Assembly (NCBI GenBank): GCA_951394045.1
Contig: OX596001.1
Location: forward strand, 744,001-808,000
Direction: 5' to 3'
DNA from: Nitzschia sp. DOCU1
Taxonomy: Eukaryota > Bacillariophyta > Bacillariophyceae > Bacillariales > Bacillariaceae
DNA: 64,000 bases
Shown here: positions 31,176 through 40,079 of the stretch, one piece after another
Layout of the letters: each line of letters starts with the position of its first letter
Position numbering within the stretch: the first letter of the stretch is position 1
The notes under the pieces: model-generated
Seen by the model: only the letters and a program-made list of their open reading frames with translations
What the model was told of the DNA's origin: nothing
The model's database searches: none
Program-made: the position numbers and the translations under genes

Positions 31176-31767
31176 TGTGACGATACGGTCCGAATTGGCG
31201 GTATCGCTGGGCGAAAGCTAGTGATAGCGGTAGAGTTGAGTAATTGCGGCGATAGATTGGTTTCTATGAAGTTATTGTTTCTTTGTCTTCTGAAGTAAAA
31301 TAGAGATGAATTGACACGAAAGAAGACGTTGTTTGACGTTTCGATTGTTTGAAAGCATGTTGGGTAAAGATACTTAGGTTTCCTGCTCTTGGGTTCGTGT
31401 CGCAAGGTGTCATGTAGGATCGCCGTGAATGCATAGATATATGGACCGTCGAGAGGTCAATTTTACGAATGTAGCAATCGTCGTCGTTGAATAGGTAGCT
31501 GGTAACGATGCTTTGGCTGATTTGGAGTGATGGGTTGAAGGGTTCCGCCAGAACTCAAGCGGAACAAGTCAGCAACTGGTCAAACACCGCCTTTTGGATC
31601 CTGTGGCTCGCCATGCTCGTTGCGTATATGCCCGCGGGCTATGGGGGGCATAGTAGTGTGGTCGCGCGCCGTCCTTACCAGGACCTTTTCCCCGCGGTGT
31701 AGGGAATTGCAATTCCCCGCATCACGAGACGTGCAGATGTTTGTTGATTGTCGTCACAAACGTCACA
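31176..31767 (-). repeat. 5' LTR of copia element
   Basis: 592 bp, 12 bp longer than its partner because of an extra block around GGACCTTTTCCCC near 31680-31693 and the missing A. Transcription of the element should start here on the minus strand. The 47 bp between it and gag contain no primer-binding site that I recognise as initiator-Met tRNA. Confidence 0.95.
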
Positions 31768-31772
31768 CAAAG
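31768..31772. repeat. Target-site duplication, right copy (CAAAG)
   Basis: This directly follows the last CA of the right LTR and is identical to 25007-25011. Confidence 0.95.
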
Positions 31773-32290
31773 GCTTTTATTGCAATTGCCACTCCAGAAA
31801 TTAGATGCTCGCATTCATTTTGCCTTGAATTGTGGAGCACGATCGTGTCCACCCATTCGATTTTTTCACAAGGAAACTCTGGATGAAGAATTGGAGCTCG
31901 TGAGCCAATCCTTTTGTCAAGAAGCCATTCGATTGGTGCCCCAACATCATGAAATTCATTTGTCCATGTTATTCAAATGGTATCATTCCGATTTTTTGGC
32001 GTGTTCTTCATCACCATCCAACAATAACAAGAATGCATTGCCAACCGCACTGGTCCAGTATCTTACAGGCAGGCGAAAAAAAGGCAACTCTGGAGAACAT
32101 GCTCAAGAGATCCAAACCTATCGGGATTCGATATGTGGCCTATGATTTTCAACTTTTTCCACCGACAAACTTGCGGGCCAATGAAGTGAGCGCCTCGGCC
32201 ATTTTGAGATTTCAAGGTCATTTTCACATTTTGAGTTTGTCGATTATGAATCATCGTCCTGCCGTCGACCCACTCCTTAGGCAGTATTAG
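31773..32290 (+). pseudogene. DUF547 gene, 3' part, broken by copia insertion
   Basis: Reading across the duplicated CAAAG, the host frame continues as QRLLLQLPLQ, then KLDARIHFALNCGARSCPPI, the most conserved DUF547 signature. LDEELELVSQSF, LSMLFKWYHSDF and LVQYLTG follow. At about 32069-32076 a GGCA tandem duplication (GGCAGGCG) shifts the frame. The family's C terminus, EKKATLENMLKRSKPIGIRY and VAYDFQLFPP, continues in another frame to the stop at 32290. Together with the left part this shows a formerly complete DUF547 gene. The stop is 68 bp from the 3' end of the convergent GT49 gene. Confidence 0.85.
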
Positions 32291-32357
32291 CGCATTAAAC
32301 AAACAACGAAAAGATAAAAAGTAAAAAGCTAACTAGCAACGACGAGAGCATAATAAA

Positions 32358-33738
32358 CTACTGTTCAAAGGAATAGTATCGTTCAGGCGCACCCTCGCGT
32401 TCCACGCGCCGTCCATCCACGATGGGATATTGTTCCTGCAAGTCATCCAAATGATCATAGCCGCGTTGGAAATTGGCTTTCCATTGTCGCATGTTTCTTG
32501 TGGAAGGATGGTTCAAATGCACGACATAAAAAACCGTCAGTGTGCCAAACGAATATCCCGCGCGATGCAATTCTCGAAACCAAGACACTTTATCCAAGCC
32601 AAACCCACGAAAGCTCGTCCAATAGCGTGGCAATCCTGGTCGATAAGCCAATACGTAGGGTTCAAAGTCTTGCTGGTAAGAAATAGGATAGAATAACGCA
32701 GTAGTAGTGTTATCATGAAGATTGATCCTCGTCCATTTGTTAAAATTGGTAGGACCATGACCTCGATAAAATCGCCGCAGGTGAAAAGGCTCGGCAACCT
32801 TATTCTGGACCATGATGATCAAATCTGCTTTGGATGTTGGAAGTAGGTCGGTAGACACCACCGCACCACGACGACGGGCCAAGATTTCAAAGGCTGGCAA
32901 CACCAAAAGGCGACTTTGCTGTTTTAATGGCGTCCTAAGTTTGTCCAAAGCGTCTTGAAGTTTGGCATGGCATCCCGGCGGACCCGGAATAAAATCCGCA
33001 TCCGAGGCAACAATATAATCCGCGCCCGCATACTCCATGGCCACAGTTCGAAGGATATTGTGTCGATATCCTTCTTCTTCTTCTTGCTCAAGCACTAAAT
33101 GAATCGTGACCAGCGGCAAGTAGGAACCACCCAAGGATTGTAGAAACAAATCCAAATGCTCCAATTGAGAATGGATAAGGCTTGTTTGACTTGTATTACT
33201 ACTCCAATACAAGGCTACCAATGCGGGCCCATTCCAATGCTCCAGTTGGACCCGCAAAATATCCAACTTGTCGAAAGAACCATGCGTCACTAAGACCACT
33301 ACTATGGCATGGTTATTTGTGATGGCAGAAGTCCGTGGTTTCCAATTTATGAGGACGAAATGCCGGCAAGGCCAAGGACTTCCAAAGTTCGCCCACAAGA
33401 CAAATGTCGGAATTGGCAAAGGCGCAATCGCTGGAGCCTGCTGTATTGTTGATCATGCGGCTTGGTGGCAGACCCCTAGATTCCTGGTGGTTCTGGGACG
33501 ACTGATTCTGTTGAAAGTCTCGTAGGTGTGATCGTAGGAGTTCCAGTTCCGCTTGACCTATAGCGTACAAATGCTGGAGATTATTGTTGACACTGACCGT
33601 ATGGTTATTGTCAAAGGTTGGAGTAAGATTGCGATGTGCCGCCAACAGGCTCGTGACGACCAAAAGCACCAGCGTCGCCCACGTGCTAATCTGGCGCACG
33701 TAGATTGCTTTTTTGTGGCTGTTGACTCCCATTGTCAT
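32358..33738 (-). CDS. GT49/LARGE-like glycosyltransferase, two frames
   Basis: The catalytic part (33419-32358) has the Glyco_transf_49 layout: VVVLVTHGSFDKLDILRVQL, YRHNILRTVAMEYAGADYI, the DxD in ASDADFIP, then EPYVLAYRPGLPRYWTSFRG and FYVVHLNHP. GT49 enzymes add glucuronic acid or xylose in the Golgi. The N-terminal part (33738-33313, ATG at 33738) gives a cytosolic tail, a TM anchor (STWATLVLLVVTSLLAA) and a stem. The two frames overlap by about 100 bp and differ, with no strong splice pair between them. GTCTTG or GTGGGC donors with CATAG or TTAG acceptors near 33300-33410 are possible. Either a weak intron or a frameshift must be assumed; if the latter, this is a recent pseudogene. Confidence 0.72.
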
Positions 33739-33897
33739 AATCTCAAGCTGAGAAGTTCATTCACTTCTATGGATTAGCCCGGATGGTACCAGGTACGATT
33801 GATGCACTCAAGCTTTTCTCTTGCCTTGGTCACTCTCGGTCTAAAAAGAGCATGGCGCGAATTTGGATAAGCGTTAACACGAACCGTTTTGATATAA
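33739..33897. other. Promoter side of the GT49-like gene
   Basis: A short spacer ending in the TAA target site (33895-33897) of the MITE. No other element is seen. Confidence 0.4.
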
Positions 33898-34430
33898 GAG
33901 CACGGGCTAAGTCCCGGTCAGACGGCCCCGGGTACAAATTTTTTCGAACTCTGACCCGCTCGCAAGGGCTAACTCATCGATAAATTTTGTACGGAACAGA
34001 ATCTGACGTACAGATCCGACCATCTGAACGAGGGGGACAGATCTCGCGTACAGAATTTTGACTCACACGACAGCAACAGCACAACGAATATTTTCACATT
34101 ATCGCATTTCAAACTCATCTCATCTCTACCACTATCCTTGCATCATCCACAATGATGAAGAGCCCAAAGTCACCACAAGTAGCTAGCAGTTTAGGAGGTC
34201 AAATAATTAGCACAACTAGCTAGGCGGTGATCGACTCGTTTGACTAAGTCGCGCAGTTTCGACGCGCGAGAGCAGTTTGAACGAGCCGTTCGGTAGCCCC
34301 TGCGCGCCCTCGTTCGAATTAATAGGTTATGGAACAAAAAATCGTGGTCGGTTGATTAGTTTGACCAAGAAACCGCGTACAGAAAAGGAATCTGTACGCG
34401 CAGTCTGACCGCGAGAGAAAGCCCGTGCTC
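33898..34430. mobile_element. MITE-like element with TAA target duplication
   Basis: 533 bp bounded by inverted repeats. The left end is GAGCACGGGCTAAGTCCCGG; the right end, read on the other strand, begins GAGCACGGGCTTTCTCTCGC. Both continue with GGTCAGAC and a GTACA block, so imperfect similarity extends about 45 bp and recurs further in (GAACGAGGG blocks). It is flanked by TAA at 33895-33897 and 34431-34433. A 3-bp TWA duplication is typical of PIF/Harbinger elements. There is no transposase frame, so it is non-autonomous. It sits in the promoter region between the divergent GT49 and 35-kb genes. Confidence 0.78.
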
Positions 34431-34433
34431 TAA

Positions 34434-35020
34434 AAGTGATTGAAAAATTAGTGAAAAATGGTTCACATGACCTGCGAATACGGAAATGTATGATCTTAAA
34501 ATAATTTGTTTGATATGCCGTGTTAATTCGCGCGATAGAGCCAAGGCCCACCAATTCCAAACCTTTTCAGGCGTAACAAAAAAAGACGACGTGGAGTTCG
34601 CCGCGCTCGCTAAACCCACGGTTGGCGCAAAGGCCGATAACAATAGCGTCAATCAATTGCAAGATACCAATTCGATCGTCCCAACTATCAAAATCACGTA
34701 TCACGTAGCGAAGAGTCATCATTCATTGCATCAAAGATACACCTTTGATTCTTGGGTCTTTCATTGGGTCATTCCAAGAAAAATGTCGTCCCCCCCTCGT
34801 CCCCGTCGTAAGCGAAATCACGTAACTTAAACACGCGAATGTTCTTCTGCAGATCCAAAAGGTAGAGAGGGTGGCGGCGAGGCGAAGGGTCGGCAGCAGC
34901 CGTCCAATATGGCGTAGTTAGCGGTCAGCTGCGGCGCTTGGGTCATTTTTTCCTACAATGACCACCCAAACTCACTATTAGTAGCTACTACCGACCACCA
35001 CATCAAGGAAAACACACGAG
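34434..35020. other. Intergenic region upstream of the 35-kb gene
   Basis: Beyond the MITE there is only a 114-codon frame (34486-34830) without domain features. No RNA gene is recognised. It probably includes the promoter of the gene at 35021. Confidence 0.45.
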
Positions 35021-36103
35021 ATGATGGCGCCCGTACCAGTAGAGCAGCAGGACATCGAAGTTGCGGCTGCTGCGGATGACCAGGACAAGAGCGAGGCGAG
35101 GAAGAAGAGTGCTGACAAGAGCAAGGATACCAAAATAAAGGTGAGCGCTGTCAACCATGGGGATTCTTTTCCCCTTCGTGGTGTCATTTGTGAATGATCA
35201 TCGAACCGCTGCTGAACAAGAACCACCAACTTCTTCTTCTTCTTGCCGTTGACCGACCAAAAGCAGAGTGACGAAGAAGGAAATAACGAGGACAAGACAA
35301 ACGACTTTGAAACCACCGACACAGAAGAAGAAGAGTCGGTGCGGGTGTCGAGAGTTGCCGCCGCTCTAGATCTTTTTCGCGCCAGTATTCACGAAAACCT
35401 TGCTCGTGATGTGCCTCGGTGGACAGGTTGTTGCTTGGCATGTTGCGTCCTTGCGGGGATGCTTGCGTTCGTGTTTGGAATGTATGTTTATTCGTATAGT
35501 TTTACATGCGAGCAAAAGGTTGCGGTCATTTCTGGTGACTGGCCTCTTGTGCCAGCTCAAACTAGTTTTGACCAAGTATGGAACGGGACGTCCTCCGTGA
35601 CCAAATTTGATCCCTATAACGAAATGTTCGAGGCTCCCACTATCCTTTGTGCTACCTACGCTTTTAATGACTTCAGCAGCTACTATGACTTGTCTTGCAT
35701 GCTCAGTGGATTGACGTGCGAGGACTACGTCGACGACAATGATCGATGTCCAGGTGACTTCAGGGAGGTTTTTGCGTGCGAAAAGGAGTATGAGTATCCG
35801 AGGGTGCGGACATTTGAGAATGGAACAGAATACGTGGAGTACGTCCGATCTCCTTGGATCGAGGAAGAATGCGGGAAATACAATGCAAACGTTAATGTGG
35901 CTTACACTGAGTGCCCAAGTGCATGGACTGCGTTCAGTTCAGGAGTGGCGTACATGGTATATTTGCAGGCGGGTTTGGCCCTGCTGTGCCTGTTTCTCTA
36001 CAAGTGTTTCCTCCATTACTGTACTAAAGAAGAGACGACTTTGGAGATGCAAGAGTTGGTGAGCATCACGAAGGGAACCCTGGACTCTATAAGAAGGAAG
36101 TAA
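35021..36103 (+). CDS. Two-TM protein with Cys-rich loop, unknown family
   Basis: Two exons, 35021-35140 and 35267-36103 (GTGAGC at 35141; CAG at 35264-35266), 318 aa. The first 40 codons are charged and joined in frame to SDEEGNNEDK. Residues about 91-113 (GCCLACCVLAGMLAFVFGMYVY) and about 272-290 (YMVYLQAGLALLCLFLY) are TM helices. Between them lies a loop of about 160 residues with N-glycosylation sequons and around nine cysteines (CEDYVDDNDRCPGDF, ACEKEY, EECGKY). The topology suggests cytosolic termini and an exposed disulfide-bonded loop. Resemblance to tetraspanin-like or channel accessory proteins is only architectural. I do not recognise the family. Confidence 0.75.
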
Positions 36104-36613
36104 TGAGGGACGAAATCAAGACAATGTCAACAGCGCTGTTGGATACTATTACGTAGTTTATGATATGTGTACTTCGAAAACTTTACATAAGTATGACATA
36201 GTGCCAAGAACATGAAGAGGCATCATAGGATGCGACCATTATCACACTACCTCTCGCGAGCGTTGGACGCAGTGGGAAGAAGAAGATTAATGGACCATTT
36301 ACCTTTCATAGGTCACTACTAGCGCGGCAGAACCTTTCTACTACTTGACCTCCAATTAAACCATTTTGGCTACCAGCTCATCTTGGCTAGTCGTCAACTT
36401 CTCACTTCTTGAGCCAACCGTGTTCTTTCGACTTGGCACTTGACAGCTTGTTGGTACCATGGTGCCTCGGACTGCGTCGTAGAGATACTACCTTGCGAAT
36501 CCCGCCAGATGCCCTTTAGCTGGACTGGCGAGCAGCCACAATGAAACTTGGCGAAATACCTCACACCAACAAAACAAGCATGTTTTGCGCTTTTCGAAAT
36601 ATTTATCACCAGC
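36104..36613. other. Convergent 3' intergenic region
   Basis: Between the stops of the 35-kb gene and the GT25-like gene. Nothing is recognised. Confidence 0.5.
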
Positions 36614-37822
36614 CTAGATTTTGTTAGGGCATTCGGGAAACCAAATTTCATCAAATCGTTGGCCCGCCAAATCTTTGTGATAGTAGAATCCCATCCAAGG
36701 AGTTGGTTTGTCGCGTCGTTGTTTGTTTTTGAATTTGTGAGTGTCGTCGTCCTGTTCGTCTTGGATACAGTACTCCATGGAACTCATGTACACATTCAAC
36801 TCCCCATCGAGTGCGCCATTGGCATAGCCAATGTCGACGGGCACGGGATAGTCACGACGTGGACGTTGGAGCAAATCCAAGACACGCTCGATGCGAGCAG
36901 GGTTGACGACATACGAGTGGGTATTGGTAATGTAGTGCGTCCGCCAATAGGGTTGCTCCAAGGAAAGATGACGTCTTGGCTCCTGTGGGGCAAATGGACC
37001 GGTTGCAGAACGACCCAAGCCACCTTGACAAGCCCAATGCCGAAATTCCGTACGATTCCAATCTGTTTGAATATTGTGAAGCTTGGTTTTCTCTTTTACC
37101 AGATCAGGCTGTATAGGATCTAGAGTATGATACGAAAAGGGCTTTCCACCCAAAAACAACAAGTCCCAGTCGTCGGGCAGCATGGGCAAAATCTCCTGTT
37201 CGAGTCGTTGCAAGGTAGAAGTGGCACACGTGGCATCGTCTTCCATAATCCACAGAGCACTCGGACGACAATCCATCCATCCTTCCCGTGCTAGTCGCAG
37301 CAACTGCCAATGACTCATAAAACATCCCATGGTATGTGGATTGGCGTATCCACGTTTGCGTTTGGGGTCTTGGGCGGAAAACTTGGAGGCATTCAAGGGT
37401 GCAAAGCCGGTCAATTGTGCATAGCTATCCAAGGTGATTTGATCGTATCCATTGGCAGCTGGAAACCAAGTGACTTGTAGAAAGTTGTCGTCGCTACTTG
37501 TACTGCTGTTGCGGCCGTGTAGTTGTAGCGCGTGGTGGTTCCGAGCTTGGAATGCCATAGCTCGTTGCAAGGTGGACGAAATGACAAAGGCTTGAGTGAT
37601 GATCACATTGTCGTCCTCACTTGCTTGCTTTCCTTCACGTTGATGTGTCTGTGATTCTCGAAATGGAGCAACGGAAGCGATTTTCAACGATGCGTCGTCA
37701 TCTGGATGCAAAGTTGTAATCGTCGTCGATTGCAGGACCCATAACAGATTGGAGACGCACAAGTTGCTCAGAAAGAAGAGATAGCAAAGTAGACGGTCGC
37801 CTCCCCCATTGGATACAGGCAT
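36614..37822 (-). CDS. GT25-like glycosyltransferase, type II membrane
   Basis: 402 aa from the ATG at 37822; the frame extends upstream, with another ATG at 37900 and a TTG at 37978. Starting at 37822 puts the anchor (LLCYLFFLSNLCVSNLLWVL) close to the N terminus. Family blocks of GT25 (beta-galactosyl- or LPS-type transferases) are present: VISSTLQRAMAFQ, TMGCFMSHWQLLRLA, ALWIMEDDATC (acidic metal site), WDLLFLGGKPFSY and TNTHSYVVNPAR. It would act in the Golgi lumen on glycoprotein or polysaccharide acceptors. It is divergent from the gene at 38231; the two starts are about 410 bp apart. Confidence 0.8.
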   Translation of the reverse strand: MPVSNGGGDRLLCYLFFLSNLCVSNLLWVLQSTTITTLHPDDDASLKIASVAPFRESQTHQREGKQASEDDNVIITQAFVISSTLQRAMAFQARNHHALQLHGRNSSTSSDDNFLQVTWFPAANGYDQITLDSYAQLTGFAPLNASKFSAQDPKRKRGYANPHTMGCFMSHWQLLRLAREGWMDCRPSALWIMEDDATCATSTLQRLEQEILPMLPDDWDLLFLGGKPFSYHTLDPIQPDLVKEKTKLHNIQTDWNRTEFRHWACQGGLGRSATGPFAPQEPRRHLSLEQPYWRTHYITNTHSYVVNPARIERVLDLLQRPRRDYPVPVDIGYANGALDGELNVYMSSMEYCIQDEQDDDTHKFKNKQRRDKPTPWMGFYYHKDLAGQRFDEIWFPECPNKI

Positions 37823-38230
37823 GTTGTTGCTATGGATGACCCATGGGCAGCATGGGTGAGTCTGGATGTGAAATGAAGACTCCTCCCCATCCCTTTCCAT
37901 TGGTTTGCCATCGGTTGAGCGGTTGGATTGCAAAAGTTGCCGCCGAGAGCGACCAGCGAGGCACGTTTTGTCGTCCAATCAAATCGCGCCATTCCAGGAT
38001 TCAACGGTCAAATGACTCTTCCGACCGCGGGGTCGACGAACGCAGCGTTTTGCTTGGAAAAACACATACTCGCATTTTGCCACTATTAGCTTCGAACATG
38101 ACATCCATCGTTTACCTCTTGAACTGACCTTGCCCACTACTACCACTAGCTCGAAGAGGTAGAATAAGTGTTTCCGACTAGCATGAGGACATGCCTTAGC
38201 TGACTTTTGGTGGCTGGGTGGTTGGATCGC
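37823..38230. promoter_or_regulatory. Divergent promoter region
   Basis: Shared 5' region of the GT25-like gene (minus) and the 38-kb gene (plus). The distal end may include the N-terminal extension of the GT25-like gene if ATG 37900 is used. No specific motif is identified. Confidence 0.35.
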
Positions 38231-39570
38231 ATGATGATTCGATGGTGTCGTCAGCACCGGCCTTGGTTGCTTTTGTGTGCAATTCTGTTTGTGGCGATCT
38301 TTCAAGTTTACCTGTTTGAAACGGCATCGCCGTATGTTCTTTATCATCCCGAACCTACTATTGCTGGACATCATCATTATCCCCCCACTGCAAAACAAGC
38401 AACTTCTTTTCGTTCCTTGCCTCAAAACAAAACTCTCAGCAAACTCCAGTTGATGCCTGGCCCCATTTTCTATAACTTGTTTGTTCCGCCGACGGATTTA
38501 CCAAATACGAAACGAATTCTCCAGGAACAACTTCAACAGCATGCTTGGTCAGATCCAAACTCTACGATACACTATACATTGATTGGAAACAAAAATGTGC
38601 AAGAGATGAAAGACTACGTTTCGAGCCTTTGCCCCCGCAACTGTGTCCTACGCGAGCACTTGACGTCGGGAGATGAACAACATACACTACAAAGTCTATG
38701 GGAATATTGCCTTGATAAACATGAAGACAACCAAGACTGGTTGGTGACGTATATTCATGACAAGGGATCCTTTCATCCAACAGAATCCAATGAAAAAGCG
38801 CGACGCATGGCTACCAAGGCCGCCTTGGAATGTCGCACTTTGTGGCCCTCGACCAAGAATCCACGATCTTGCAATATTTGCATGGGCGCCTTTCATGTAT
38901 TTCCTCAATACCTAGCGAGTGCCAAGTAAGTTCCATATGGTATGCCATTTAGCCATGATTGCCATGTCGCTGGCGGCTCATCTGACGCATTTTGTCTGCA
39001 ACTCGAAAAATATAACACAGCATGTGGACGGCTCGTTGTTCCTATATTCGTCAATTGTATCCCCCAACAGACTATCCAGCTAGGTTGCAAGAAATGTTTG
39101 ATCAGACACTCAATCATTCGACGCTACAGTATACATCCGACTACGCTTGTCTCAGACCCTATCATGAGGCTCCCAACTTTTGGGGCTTGGGGCGATATGC
39201 CTTGGAGAAATGGCCGCTCTCTCATCCGGAGGTGAAACCATGTGATGTGTTGACGGTAGGAGAAGGCCAATTGTCTTGGGAGGACTTTCCACAAACGTGG
39301 ACCCCAAAGTTACAACGGGCACCCCACGACAATGCCAAGGCGTCGGGGATTCAAACAGGGCCCTACAAATCGACATGGGCACGATTAAAAGGACGGCTCT
39401 TTGAATGGAAGTTTGTGTATCAAGAGGAGCCCTCCAATTCGAGTTGGATATGGAAATGGTACAAGGGTTATGAGGAGGGAACGCCAGGATTCATGAAACA
39501 ATGTCAAGCCAAAGTTGTGGCTTTTGGGGAGACGAGGAAGGACAACTCTAGTAGTATGGCAAAGGGATAG
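38231..39570 (+). CDS. Type II membrane protein of a glycan-locus family
   Basis: Two exons, 38231-38925 and 39021-39570 (GTAAGT at 38926, ACAG at 39017-39020), 414 aa. The first ATG in frame is 38231. Residues about 12-30 are the anchor (WLLLCAILFVAIFQVYLF). The luminal part has IFYNLFVPP, VTYIHDKGSFHP and CNICMGAFHVFPQYL. Over the splice site it reads NMWTARCSYIRQLYPP, similar to the YLHTKG...GNxWWAxxxYI layout of uncharacterised proteins in bacterial polysaccharide clusters. A sugar-transfer or modification role is inferred from this and from the divergent GT25-like neighbour. The C-terminal 100 residues are rich in Trp/Lys. Confidence 0.72.
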
Positions 39571-40079
39571 CAGAGTCGAATTGCTGGGCTCTAGTAGGAG
39601 AAGGAAATGAAGAAAACAAGAAGCTGCTAATATTCACACCTAGCATAATAACAGACAACATTATGCGTGGTTTTACCTTGGCGTCATCCATTCATTCTGT
39701 GTTGTTCCAAGTGCAAGCGACTACAGGGACTGGATGTCTGTTTTGATGTTGCCAGACATCAGACCCTCTCCGATGCATGACGTCGAGTATCCCAGGGCGT
39801 TTACATGAAAATCTGACTTTGGTTCCCACCAAAATCCGAAAAAAGTCGGTCGTCGTTTCAACCAGCGCCATCGTTGTTTGATTCAGTCGATCGGGCCGAG
39901 CGTGCCTGCCTCCTTGGCATCAAATCCGTATCTTTTGTTGGATCTCGCCGACGCATGCCGTCATCGCATTGAATGAATCAATCAAAGCGTCCGCAAAGAT
40001 CGCAAGAGGTTCTCAAGGCATTCTCATTATCTCGACTTTGGAGCAACCTTTGTGGTCTTTATTGCGAATAATTGCAATC
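39571..40079. other. Intergenic region upstream of Argonaute
   Basis: It contains an 8-bp perfect stem (GATGTCTG at 39733-39740, complement at 39753-39760) and otherwise nothing recognisable. The open frame that precedes the Argonaute ATG begins with TTG at 39969 and has no added domain. Confidence 0.5.

Larger units (their letters stand above)
25012..31767 (-). mobile_element. Ty1/copia LTR retrotransposon, degenerate
   Basis: A 6756-bp element with two LTRs starting TG and ending CA, sharing 7-bp terminal inverted repeats (TGTGACG) and flanked by CAAAG. Coding strand is minus, so the 5' LTR is at the right (31176-31767). The order is gag, protease, integrase, reverse transcriptase, RNase H, which is diagnostic of copia. 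The domain style resembles the CoDi elements of diatoms. The LTRs differ at about 18 substitutions and two indels (about 3%), so the insertion is not recent. Pol has one frameshift and two in-frame TGA codons, and a TGA also separates gag from pol. It is probably no longer autonomous. Confidence 0.95.
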
